Source: Lactobacillus helveticus DSM 20075 = CGMCC 1.1877
Lineage (GTDB): Bacteria > Bacillota > Bacilli > Lactobacillales > Lactobacillaceae
NCBI RefSeq assembly: GCF_000160855.1
Contig: NZ_GG700752.1
Span: 693,912 to 722,504 of the forward strand
Reading direction: 5' to 3'
Length of the DNA: 28,593 nt
The translations under genes were made by a program, and so were the position numbers. Position 1 is the stretch's first letter. Every line of letters begins with the position of its first letter. Below are positions 17,953 through 27,007 of the stretch, piece after piece. The notes under the pieces are model-generated. The model saw only the letters and a list, made by a program, of their open reading frames with translations. It made no database searches and was not told where the DNA came from.

Positions 17953-18768
17953 ATGATTAAATTAATTGCAGTTGATATGGATGGCACTTTGTTGCAATCT
18001 AATAATCAAATTGGAGAAGAAACTAAAAAAGTTCTAAAAAAAGCAAATCAAGCAGGGATTAAAATCGTACCAGCCTCAGGCCGACCACTTCCAGGAGTGG
18101 TTCCTTATATGAAAGATTTAGGAATAATTGGGGATGAAAATTATGCCGTTTTATATAATGGGGGCTTAGTACAAGCTATTTCTGGAAATGTTTTAATTAG
18201 TCATCAATTTGATTATGCGGAATTTAAGAAAATGTTGAATATTCAGAAGCAAAATCCTGGAATTAACCTTCATTTTATGAGAAAGCATGATTATGTAACT
18301 TTAGATCGATTGATTTCTATTAAAATGGCCAAAATGTCTGCAGTTAGTGCTACTCCATTTTTAATTAAAGATTTAAATGAAATACCAACTGATTTCAAAT
18401 TTATTAAAGCTGAATTTACCGGAGCAGAAGATAAGTTAGATCAACTAGGTCAGCAATTTACCCAAGATTTTAAACAAAAATATAATGTGGCACGTAGCGA
18501 TCCTCAAATCTGGGAAATCAATAAAAAGAATGCTTCTAAAGGTAAGGCTATCCATGAATTAGCTCAAAAATTAAATATTAATGACACTGAAGTAATGATT
18601 TTTGGTGATCAGGGCAATGATATGTCAATGTTTGAAGTTGCTGGCTTTAACAAAATAGCTATGGGTAATGCTATTGATTCAATTAAAAACAAGGCTGATT
18701 TTGTAACTAAGTCTAATGATGAAGCTGGAATAGCATATGCAATTAACAAATTGATTTTTGATAAATAA
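17953..18768 (+). CDS. Cof-type HAD-superfamily phosphatase, second of a tandem pair
   Basis: This paralogue of the preceding gene is also 271 residues and starts 9 bp after it (AAGGATAAG as ribosome binding site). Motif I is IAVDMDGTLL (D8, D10). The motif II segment reads PASGRP where the partner has LATGRP. Motif IV is GDQGNDMSMF followed by IAMGNAI. The cap regions differ most (NPGINLHFMR against SHVNVHFET), which suggests different substrates. It is co-transcribed with its partner and probably with the membrane protein gene 16 bp downstream. Confidence 0.9.
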   Translation: MIKLIAVDMDGTLLQSNNQIGEETKKVLKKANQAGIKIVPASGRPLPGVVPYMKDLGIIGDENYAVLYNGGLVQAISGNVLISHQFDYAEFKKMLNIQKQNPGINLHFMRKHDYVTLDRLISIKMAKMSAVSATPFLIKDLNEIPTDFKFIKAEFTGAEDKLDQLGQQFTQDFKQKYNVARSDPQIWEINKKNASKGKAIHELAQKLNINDTEVMIFGDQGNDMSMFEVAGFNKIAMGNAIDSIKNKADFVTKSNDEAGIAYAINKLIFDK

Positions 18769-18784
18769 AAGGTAGATATATGAT

Positions 18785-19498
18785 ATGAAAAGTATAGGGA
18801 ACATATTATTACGTCTAATTATGGTAGCCTGTACGGCGCTTTCCTTTTTCCTATTATTAACGAGCAACGTTAGTTTAAAAATTAACGATACGCAGGCCAT
18901 GGGTAAAGAAGTAATTAATCGAGTTGTTCAAGAATCAGATAATTCTAACTTGAAAATCGGTGTAAAGCTACTAGAAGATACAGGGTTAGAACAAACCTTA
19001 TTAGAACAATTGCCTAAAAAATATAAGATTGAGATGTCTTATGCTGACTTGTATCGCTTGTGTGAAAAATATAATGAAAAAGGAGAATTATCCACCAAGG
19101 ACTTAGGCTTAACTAGCAAAACCAAATTAGAAGAAATAATTAATGATTATTTGATAAAGCAAATCAATAATAAATTGGATGAAAAATCAGAAGAGATTTC
19201 TCATGTTATCACTATTTATGAATATTCTATTTTCGGTATCGGTTTATTGTTTTTATTAGCGGCTATTTTAATTATTTTTGGCCGAGCTTTGGCATCAATT
19301 CCACTGGCAATTGCAGCTTTGGGGTCATTTGCTGCTTTATGGATTTTCTCTAATGAAGCAATGACATCATTACAAAGCAGAGTTTATAGTGGTATTTTAG
19401 TAACTTTATCTTCTAATATATGGTTAGGATTAATAATCGGATTAGGAACTGCTATTGTATGGCCATTCCTTATTAAAATAATGAAAAGGATAAAATAA
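18785..19498 (+). CDS. Four-helix membrane protein of unknown function
   Basis: I do not recognise this 237-residue protein. It has an N-terminal helix (LIMVACTALSFFLLLTS), then a charged segment of about 115 residues rich in Lys and Glu (30-145) that is probably outside the membrane, then three helices near 148-168, 170-192 and 205-230, ending in a basic KIMKRIK tail. The ATG at 18785 has only a weak AAAGGTAG upstream. It is packed between the second HAD gene (16 bp) and the tyrosine phosphatase (3 bp) and so is likely part of their operon. A link to phosphatase signalling would be speculation. Confidence 0.75.
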   Translation: MKSIGNILLRLIMVACTALSFFLLLTSNVSLKINDTQAMGKEVINRVVQESDNSNLKIGVKLLEDTGLEQTLLEQLPKKYKIEMSYADLYRLCEKYNEKGELSTKDLGLTSKTKLEEIINDYLIKQINNKLDEKSEEISHVITIYEYSIFGIGLLFLLAAILIIFGRALASIPLAIAALGSFAALWIFSNEAMTSLQSRVYSGILVTLSSNIWLGLIIGLGTAIVWPFLIKIMKRIK

Positions 19499-19501
19499 AA
19501 G

Positions 19502-19969
19502 ATGAAAAAGATTTTGTTTATTTGTCATGGCAATATTTGTCGTTCACCCATGGCAGAAGCGGTTATGCAACATTTGATTAAAGAAAATGGATTAGAAGAT
19601 TTATATTTGGCAGAATCTAAAGCGACAACACAAGATGCGTTAGGTAGATCAATTGATACTAGAGCTCAAAGAGAGCTGGAGAAAAATAGAATTCCATATG
19701 ATCGTAGTCATCGAGCAAGTCAGATGACTGCTGCCGATTATGATAAATATGAATATTTGATTTGTATGGATGAAGAAAATTTTGCAGATATGAATCGGAT
19801 TACAGGTGGAGATCCTCAACGCAAGGAACATAAATTATTAGAGTTTGCGGGATCTTATCAAGATGTAGATGATCCGTGGTATACAAATGATTTTGATACT
19901 GCATATGATGAAATTTATAAGGGATGCAAAGCGTTAGTTGAAAAATTGGTAAAGGAAAAGGATGAGTAA
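19502..19969 (+). CDS. Low-molecular-weight protein tyrosine phosphatase
   Basis: This 155-residue enzyme removes phosphate from phosphotyrosine or phosphoarginine proteins or small phosphate esters. The P-loop CHGNICRS gives nucleophile C8 and R14 (C-x5-R), and the general acid is D124 in the DDPWYT motif near the C-terminus. The ATG lies 3 bp after the membrane protein gene, inside its last codons' AAAAGG ribosome binding region. No cognate tyrosine kinase is seen in the window. Its stop lies in the loop of the terminator shared with glycerate kinase. Confidence 0.93.
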   Translation: MKKILFICHGNICRSPMAEAVMQHLIKENGLEDLYLAESKATTQDALGRSIDTRAQRELEKNRIPYDRSHRASQMTAADYDKYEYLICMDEENFADMNRITGGDPQRKEHKLLEFAGSYQDVDDPWYTNDFDTAYDEIYKGCKALVEKLVKEKDE

Positions 19970-19986
19970 AAGCTCATCCTTTTTTC
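19956..19986. terminator. Bidirectional terminator spanning two convergent stops
   Basis: AAAAGGATGAG (19956-19966) and CTCATCCTTTT (19973-19983) form an 11-bp stem around TAAAAG, with T runs on both strands. The plus-strand stop TAA (19967-19969) lies in the loop and the minus-strand stop of glycerate kinase (19974-19976) lies in the stem. Confidence 0.85.
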
Positions 19987-21128
19987 GTACTTATGATTAA
20001 ACGCACGATATTTTCAGTAGTACGTTCAATATTTTTAGGTCCATCTTTTAATGCTTGATGGATGTCTTCTGCTTTATCAAGAATGCCGAAAATGGCAGTA
20101 AAACCTTCATCATATAGTTGTTCAATGCCCTCTCCCAAATAGCCTGCTAGTGAAATAACAGGAATGTTTTCTTTTTTAGCGATTTGAGCAACGCCATAAG
20201 GGGTCTTGCCAAATTTAGTTTGAAAATCCGTTCCACCTTCACCGGTGAAAACAAAATCTGCGCCTTTAATTTTGTCAGCTAAATGAGTTTCATGAGCGAT
20301 AAGCTCTACACCATGATGAATTGTGGCGTTAGTAAAGGCAAGTAGCCCACCACCTAACCCGCCAGCTGCTCCGCTTCCTGGGATTATGGCAACATCTTTT
20401 TTGATTGTTTGCTGAATAAGTGTGGCATAGTGTGATAAGTTCTGATCCAGTTTTTCTACAGTTTGGGCATCTGCACCTTTTTGTGGTCCGAAGACTGCAG
20501 AAGCACCATTTTGGCCGGTAAGGGGATTAGTAACATCGCTAGCTATTAAAATTTGAACGTCTTTTAGTTGAGGATTAATAGCAGAAAGATCTATTTTAGC
20601 TATTTTATTTAAATCCCCACCGCCAAGTTTTGTAGTTATTTCATGATTGGCTTGATCAAAAAATTTAACTCCGATTGCTTGTGCCATACCAGCACCGCCA
20701 TCATTAGTACTACTGCCACCTAAGCCAATGATTATTTTGTTTACATTGTGCTTCAATGCATCATTAATTAGTTCGCCAGTACCATAAGTAGTAGTTCTCA
20801 TAATGGTCTCAGGAGTTCTATTATTTTTAGCAACGTATGTTAGGCCGCTAGCTTGCGCCATTTCGATAATTGCAGTTTTTTGATCACCTAAAATACCATA
20901 ATAAGCATTAACTTTTTTACCTAATGGATCGGTTACAGTAAGAAAATGTTTTTGACCATTAGTAGCATCAATTAAAGAATCAGTGGTTCCTTCACCGCCG
21001 TCAGCCATTGGTACAGAAATCATTTCTGCCTCTGGGATAGCTTTTCTGATACCTTTTTCCATTGCCTGACACACTTCTGCGGCCGTCATGCTTTCCTTAA
21101 ATGAATCAGGCGCTAAGACAAATTTCAT
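19974..21128 (-). CDS. Glycerate kinase (GarK/GlxK family)
   Basis: It phosphorylates D-glycerate, in this family usually to 2-phosphoglycerate, feeding lower glycolysis. The 384-residue protein shows the family start FVLAPDSFKESMTAAEV, then PMADGGEGTTD, GLGGSSTNDGGAGMAQAIG, the glycine-rich PGSGAAGGLGGGLLAF and TGEGGTDFQTKFGKTPYGVA. In the last motif the family usually has GEGRID, here GEGGTD, a two-residue change at a conserved site. GAGG lies before the ATG. It is a single gene, divergent from the beta-glucoside operon and convergent with the tyrosine phosphatase. Confidence 0.93.
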   Translation of the reverse strand: MKFVLAPDSFKESMTAAEVCQAMEKGIRKAIPEAEMISVPMADGGEGTTDSLIDATNGQKHFLTVTDPLGKKVNAYYGILGDQKTAIIEMAQASGLTYVAKNNRTPETIMRTTTYGTGELINDALKHNVNKIIIGLGGSSTNDGGAGMAQAIGVKFFDQANHEITTKLGGGDLNKIAKIDLSAINPQLKDVQILIASDVTNPLTGQNGASAVFGPQKGADAQTVEKLDQNLSHYATLIQQTIKKDVAIIPGSGAAGGLGGGLLAFTNATIHHGVELIAHETHLADKIKGADFVFTGEGGTDFQTKFGKTPYGVAQIAKKENIPVISLAGYLGEGIEQLYDEGFTAIFGILDKAEDIHQALKDGPKNIERTTENIVRLIISTKKG

Positions 21129-21150
21129 AGTAAATACCTCGCTTTTTTAT

Positions 21151-21179
21151 ATTTTAAAATATTTTGATCTTTTTCATAA
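21151..21179 (-). promoter_or_regulatory. Probable glycerate kinase promoter
   Basis: On the minus strand TTATGA (21179-21174) and TAAAAT (21156-21151) are 17 bp apart, about 25 bp before the glycerate kinase start. The -35 is modest. It is back to back with the beta-glucoside promoter, with a cre-like box between. Confidence 0.45.
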
Positions 21180-21186
21180 AATTATA

Positions 21187-21215
21187 TTGACACCGCTTAC
21201 AAGTTTAGTTATTAT
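21187..21215 (+). promoter_or_regulatory. Promoter of the beta-glucoside operon with overlapping cre-like box
   Basis: TTGACA (21187-21192) and TATTAT (21210-21215) are 17 bp apart. A cre-like sequence, TTGACACCGCTTACA at 21187-21201, covers the -35 and fits the catabolite-control consensus WTGNAANCGNWNNCW except at one position. CcpA binding here would block transcription when glucose is present, as is usual for beta-glucoside operons. Binding is inferred. Confidence 0.6.
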
Positions 21216-21230
21216 AATAACTGTAAGTGA

Positions 21231-21316
21231 GCGGATTACTGATACGATCAGGTCTTAGCTACTACGAATAGTTATAGTATACTTATTAGTATATTATTTT
21301 TCGTAGTAGCTTTTTT
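21231..21316 (+). promoter_or_regulatory. RAT-like antiterminator overlapping a terminator, upstream of the antiterminator gene
   Basis: The segment 21231-21259 can fold as a stem CTGAT/ATCAG with loop ACG, flanked by GGATTA and GTCTTA, which resembles the ribonucleic antiterminator bound by LicT/BglG/SacT proteins but is shorter than the consensus. It shares AGC with the left arm of a terminator: AGCTACTACGA (21257-21267) pairs with TCGTAGTAGCT (21301-21311), followed by T6. The two folds exclude each other. This would give autoregulation of the antiterminator gene starting at 21345. Confidence 0.65.
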
Positions 21317-21344
21317 CTTTATATCAGGGTGGTGAGGAGTATCC

Positions 21345-22177
21345 GTGAAATTTCTTAAAACATTTAATAATAGTGCTGCTTAGCCATGAATGATCAAAGT
21401 CAAGAAGAGATTGTTCTAGGCAAGGGCGTAGGATTTGGCCTCAAGAAGGGCGATCCGATTGATGAAAGTAAAATTGAACGTCGCTTTGTTACTAAAAATG
21501 AAGTGGACCAAGTTAAGAGGTTTAACCCCAAGACGATGGAAGTCACTGATAAAATAATTCAGTTGGTTGAACCGCTGCTTCAGGTTAAGTTTAATGACTT
21601 TCAATACCTTGCCTTAGCTGATCACATTGATTTTGCGGCAACGCGGGTTAAAGATCATATTGACATTGATCCAGCTAACAACAACTGGGAGGTTAAAAAT
21701 TTATATCCTAAGGAATATGTAGTGGCTAAAAAAGTGGTGAAAATAATCAATCAAAACATGCAAATTTAATTGCCTGAGAGTGAATCGATTTTTATGACAT
21801 ATCACTTGGTAAATGCCAAAAGTGATGTGGCACAAGTACAGGAAACTATTCAGATCACTAATTTGATTAATGGAATTATCGATATCATTCAGCTGCAGTA
21901 TTCAATGCAGCTGGATACGAGTTCTTTTAATTATAGTCGCTTTATTTCACATTTGCGAATTTTGCTAGTTAGATTTTTAAGAAATAAGCATAGGGATGAA
22001 GCACCACTTGATCCAGCGATGCTAGGTTTCATGAAGATTAAGTATAGTAAGGCTTATGAAACCGCAGACCGAATCGCAATTTACTTACAAGCCAAGATGA
22101 ATTGGACATTGGATACAGATGACAAGTTTTACTTGGTTTTACATATTTGGCGAGTAACTAGTCGTCAAGAAAATTAA
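21345..22177 (+). pseudogene. licT: LicT/BglG-family transcription antiterminator, broken
   Basis: The repaired reading frame would give 277 residues, the normal length of LicT. It starts at GTG 21345 with GAGGAG at 21334-21339. Its N-terminus reads KFLKTFNNSAA, then an in-frame TAG at 21381; adding one T there (GCT GCT TTA GCC ATG AAT) restores the RNA-binding domain with EEIVLGKGVGFGLKKGD. PRD1 follows with LADHIDFA. A second lesion, TAA at 21767-21769, is in frame with the rest and looks like CAA changed to TAA; after it come the PRD2 pieces ESIFMTYHLVNA and KFYLVLHIWRVT. Internal restarts could make only fragments (21386-21769 and 21770-22177). Antitermination function is probably lost. 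Confidence 0.88.
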
Positions 22178-22193
22178 ATATCTAAGTTACTTA

Positions 22194-22286
22194 GGTATGT
22201 TACTAAGAGAATTAGGCATTAACCCAAGTTACTGAAAGACGTTGAGCATATTTATGTTCTTTAGTTTTTGAGTAGCTTGGGTTTTT
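22194..22286 (+). promoter_or_regulatory. RAT antiterminator and overlapping terminator before the PTS gene
   Basis: The 31-nt segment at 22194-22224 begins GGTATGTTACTAAG and ends TTAGGCATTAACC, an excellent match to the LicT/SacT-type RAT (a CTAA/TTAG upper stem, GGT/ACC lower pairing and internal loops between). Its last bases AACC are the first of the terminator left arm AACCCAAGTTACT (22221-22233), which pairs with AGTAGCTTGGGTT (22271-22283, one G-U pair) ahead of a T run. With no active antiterminator the terminator should form and block PTS transcription. This explains the whole 129-bp gap between the antiterminator gene and the PTS gene. Confidence 0.85.
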
Positions 22287-22306
22287 ATTTTGAGGGGGAA
22301 AGACTA

Positions 22307-24328
22307 ATGGCTAAGAATTATGATAATTTGGCCAAAACCATCATCCAAGATGTTGGTGGTAAAGATAATATCAATAGTGTAGTTCACTGTGCAACACGTT
22401 TACGCTTTAAGTTAAAAGATAAGAAAAAAGCAAATGATGATGCTTTAAAGGATACTGATGGTGTTGTAACAGTTGTTAAAGCTGGTGGCCAATACCAAGT
22501 TGTTATTGGTAATGAAGTTGCCGATGTTTATGATGCCGTATTAAAGGAAGTTGGCTTCCCAGGTGGTGGCCAAGTTCCTGATGACGATGGCGCAGATGAT
22601 GATTCAAGCTTCATTGATAAAGCCGTTGCTTTAATTTCAGGAATCTTTACTGATATCTTAGCTCCACTTAGTGCCGGCGGTATCATCAAAGGTTTGGTTG
22701 TGATGTGTGCTTCACTAGGATGGCTTTCTAAGACGTCAGGTGCTTACCAAATCCTTTATGCCATCGGTGATAGTATCTTCTTCTTCCTGCCCGTTTTCTT
22801 AGGATTTACGGCTGCAAGAAGATTTCATATGAATCAATTTATTGGTGCTGCAATTGGTGCAACTTTAACTTATCCAAGTACGGTTGCCTTAGCATCAAGT
22901 AAAACAATTTTGAGCACTTTGTTTAAAGGCACTGCGTTTGCTTCAGAAGTTCATACGACTTTCTTTGGCATTCCAGTAATTACCATGAACTATTCTTCAA
23001 CTGTTTTACCAGTTATCTTTACAGTCTGGTTTGCTTCAATTATTGAACATTGGGCTAAGAAGTGGATATCAACAGTTGTCCAAATGTTCTTGGTTCCTGT
23101 AGCAACTATGATTATTGCATTGCCTGTTGCCTTTATTGTTATTGGGCCAGTGATGACCTGGGTTGGTGATGCTATTGGTGCAGTAATGCAAGGTATTTAC
23201 AACTTCAGTCCAATTGTTGCCGGTATTTTGATGGGTGCTCTTTGGCAAGTACTTGTTATCTTCGGTGTTCACTGGGGAATTGTGGCCGTTACTACTGCCG
23301 ACTTAGCAGCATTAGGATATGATCCAATTTTAGCTTTGTCATGCATGGTATGTTATGCCCAAGTTGGTGTTGTTCTTGCAATGATCAAGCAAACCAAGGA
23401 CAAGAAGCTTAAGGAAACCGCTACTGGTGCCTTCTTCTCAGGCCTCTTTGGTGTTACTGAACCAGCGATTTATGGTGTAACTTTACCAAGAAGAATTCCA
23501 TTTATCTTAAGTTGTATTGGTGGTGCTATTTCTGGTGCCGTAATTGGTGCTTTCCACTCAGTTCTTTACATGTTGCCTTCAATGGGTATCTTTGCTATTC
23601 CAGCTTACGCTAACCCTAAGGGTGGTTCAATGACTCCTGTAATCGGTGTAGTTATTGCCGGTGTTGTAGCCTTTGTTTCAGGTTTTATTTTGCAAATACT
23701 CTTTGGTAAAAAGTCAGTTGATGCAGATTACAACAAGAAGCAAGCTCAAAAGGTTGCTGAAGCAGCTAACGAAGCAACAGAAGTTGCTAACAATCCAATT
23801 GTTGCTGCAAGCGAAGATGAAAAATTAAATCCATCTACTAAATTAGTTTCACCATTAAATGGTGATGTAAAACCTTTATCAGAAATTAAAGACGAAGTAT
23901 TCTCAAGTGGTGCTATGGGGCAAGGTGTAGCCATTGAACCAAGCGAAGGCGTTCTTCATGCCCCAGCTGATGGTAAGATTGCTCTTGTTTTTCCAACTGG
24001 CCATGTTGTAGGAATTAACACTACAGATGGTGCAGAAGTATTGATGCACATTGGTATGGACACTGTTAACTTGCAAGGAAAAGGCTTCAAGACACTTGTA
24101 CAAAAGGGTCAAGAAGTCAAAGCTGGCGATCCATTAGTTGAATTTAATATTAAGGAGATTAAAGCAACAGGCTATGAAGTAGCTACTCCAGTTGTAGTAA
24201 CCAACTCTAAGAAATACGAAAGCATTAACCAAGTGGATAATGGCACAGTTGAAGTTGATCAAGAAATTTTATCTTTGCAAGGTGAAGATGAAAAAGTTAA
24301 AGTATCTGGCCAAGTTCAAACTAATTAA
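22307..24328 (+). CDS. PTS beta-glucoside transporter subunit EIIBCA
   Basis: This 673-residue protein imports and phosphorylates beta-glucosides using phosphoenolpyruvate through HPr. Domains run B-C-A: EIIB with the phosphorylated C28 in VVHCATRLRF, a long EIIC membrane domain (about residues 105-465, with VFGVHWGIVAV and FSGLFGVTEPAIYGVTLP), and a glucose-type EIIA near the C-terminus with H566 in TGHVVGI and the phosphorylated H581 in LMHIGMDTVNL. The ATG at 22307 has GAGGGGGAAAG upstream; a TTG at 22268 lies inside the terminator loop. The gene itself is intact, unlike its two partners. Which beta-glucoside it carries is unknown. Confidence 0.93.
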   Translation: MAKNYDNLAKTIIQDVGGKDNINSVVHCATRLRFKLKDKKKANDDALKDTDGVVTVVKAGGQYQVVIGNEVADVYDAVLKEVGFPGGGQVPDDDGADDDSSFIDKAVALISGIFTDILAPLSAGGIIKGLVVMCASLGWLSKTSGAYQILYAIGDSIFFFLPVFLGFTAARRFHMNQFIGAAIGATLTYPSTVALASSKTILSTLFKGTAFASEVHTTFFGIPVITMNYSSTVLPVIFTVWFASIIEHWAKKWISTVVQMFLVPVATMIIALPVAFIVIGPVMTWVGDAIGAVMQGIYNFSPIVAGILMGALWQVLVIFGVHWGIVAVTTADLAALGYDPILALSCMVCYAQVGVVLAMIKQTKDKKLKETATGAFFSGLFGVTEPAIYGVTLPRRIPFILSCIGGAISGAVIGAFHSVLYMLPSMGIFAIPAYANPKGGSMTPVIGVVIAGVVAFVSGFILQILFGKKSVDADYNKKQAQKVAEAANEATEVANNPIVAASEDEKLNPSTKLVSPLNGDVKPLSEIKDEVFSSGAMGQGVAIEPSEGVLHAPADGKIALVFPTGHVVGINTTDGAEVLMHIGMDTVNLQGKGFKTLVQKGQEVKAGDPLVEFNIKEIKATGYEVATPVVVTNSKKYESINQVDNGTVEVDQEILSLQGEDEKVKVSGQVQTN

Positions 24329-24330
24329 GT

Positions 24331-25850
<1,520 letters not shown>

Positions 25851-25874
25851 TTGCATAAAAATATGGGTATACAA

Positions 25875-25905
25875 AAAGAGAGGGAGCATCATCTCTCTTT
25901 ATATA
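25875..25905 (+). terminator. Weak terminator after the glucosidase gene
   Basis: AAAGAGAG (25875-25882) pairs with CTCTCTTT (25893-25900), 24 bp after the glucosidase stop. The following tract is TTTATATATA and not a clean T run, so efficiency may be low. Confidence 0.5.
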
Positions 25906-25940
25906 TATAGACAGAGTACGTATTTCTTTAAAATGTCAAT

Positions 25941-25969
25941 ATTCCATACAAAACTAAAAAGTGTATAAT
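25941..25969 (+). promoter_or_regulatory. Possible promoter of the alpha/beta hydrolase gene
   Basis: TATAAT lies at 25964-25969, 33 bp before the hydrolase start, with a poor -35 (ATTCCA at 25941-25946, 17-bp spacing). The 152-bp gap between the glucosidase and hydrolase genes otherwise holds only the weak hairpin at 25875-25905. Confidence 0.4.
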
Positions 25970-26002
25970 AAACTCTATCAATTTTATATAGGAGTTGGCA
26001 TT

Positions 26003-26959
26003 TTGAATAGGAATGAGAAGAAGTACAAAAAAGTTTGGCTAACTATAGGGATAGTGGTAGCCGTACTTGTAGCTTTAATTGGAGCAGGCGAAGCATACTT
26101 TTTTAACGTTGCTTTTACGCCTGGTGAAAAAAGTGTACTAAATAAATATTCGCACAATACAAAAAAAGACCCATTGGCTGCTAAAAAGAAATGGTATGCC
26201 AAGGTAAAGAAGCAGCATTGGTATATGAAATCCGCTACAAGCGATTATCGTTTGGATGCAAATTATATTCCAGCTAAAAATTCGCATAAGACTGTAGTGA
26301 TCCTTCATGGTTTTGGTAACAATAAAGATACCATGGGTTCATATGCAGGGATGTTTCATGAACTAGGCTATAATGTTTTGCTTCCAGATTCTCGTGCGCA
26401 TGGCCAAAGCCAAGGAAAATATATTGGTTATGGTTGGCCTGAGAAGTATGACGTGCGCAAATGGGTAGAAAAAGATATAGCTAAAGAAGGCAAGAACCAA
26501 AAAATCGTAATCTTTGGCGTCAGCATGGGTGGTGCCACTACTATGATGACTAGCGGCATTAAAATGCCTAAGCAGGTTAAGGCTTACATCGAAGATTGTG
26601 GTTATACGAGTGTAAAAGATGAATTTTTGCATGAAGCACAAGATTTGTACCATATGCCTAAGCCGGTAGCTACAGTAGCTGTTGATTTATTAAGTCTTAT
26701 TAGTAAAGGTAACTTAGGCTTTTATTTAGGGGATGCATCATCTGTTAAGTCAGTGAAGAAGAATGATAAGCCAATGTTCTTTATTCATGGTGGCAATGAT
26801 CCATTTGTACCAACCAAAATGGTTTATGCAAACTATAAGGCTGATAAAGGTCCAAAAAAAATATGGGTAGCTAAGAAGGCAACACATGCTCGTTCATTTG
26901 AGACTTATCCTAAAGAGTATGAAGAACGGATAGAGCAGTTTTTAAGTAAATATTTGTAA
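26003..26959 (+). CDS. Membrane-anchored alpha/beta hydrolase
   Basis: This 318-residue protein has an N-terminal signal anchor (VWLTIGIVVAVLVALIGAGE, no lipobox) that would place the catalytic domain outside the cell. The hydrolase fold shows the oxyanion segment VVILHGFGNNKDTM, nucleophile serine in FGVSMGGATTM (G-x-S-x-G), acid in HGGNDPFVP and histidine in ATHARSFETYP. It resembles Bacillus YqkD-type and other DUF-level hydrolases; the substrate is unknown. The start is TTG 26003 with AGGAG at 25990-25994. An in-frame GTG at 25961 overlaps the -10 box and was rejected. It stands alone between two terminators. Confidence 0.87.
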   Translation: MNRNEKKYKKVWLTIGIVVAVLVALIGAGEAYFFNVAFTPGEKSVLNKYSHNTKKDPLAAKKKWYAKVKKQHWYMKSATSDYRLDANYIPAKNSHKTVVILHGFGNNKDTMGSYAGMFHELGYNVLLPDSRAHGQSQGKYIGYGWPEKYDVRKWVEKDIAKEGKNQKIVIFGVSMGGATTMMTSGIKMPKQVKAYIEDCGYTSVKDEFLHEAQDLYHMPKPVATVAVDLLSLISKGNLGFYLGDASSVKSVKKNDKPMFFIHGGNDPFVPTKMVYANYKADKGPKKIWVAKKATHARSFETYPKEYEERIEQFLSKYL

Positions 26960-26960
26960 A

Positions 26961-26992
26961 AAAATAAGCTAGATTTCGCTCTAGCTTATTTT
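26961..26992. terminator. Bidirectional terminator between hydrolase and permease
   Basis: AAAATAAGCTAGA (26961-26973) and TCTAGCTTATTTT (26980-26992) form a 13-bp perfect stem around TTTCGC. It is 2 bp after the hydrolase stop and 15 bp beyond the permease stop on the other strand. Confidence 0.85.
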
Positions 26993-27007
26993 CATTTGTA
27001 TTTATAT

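Noticed and set aside
21325..21336. AGGGTGGTG resembling a T-box motif
   Set aside because: It follows the terminator T run and lacks a specifier stem; the upstream structure fits a RAT switch.
21381..21387. Programmed frameshifting as an explanation for the antiterminator gene
   Set aside because: There is no slippery heptamer at the site, and the same gene also has a plain in-frame TAA at 21767.
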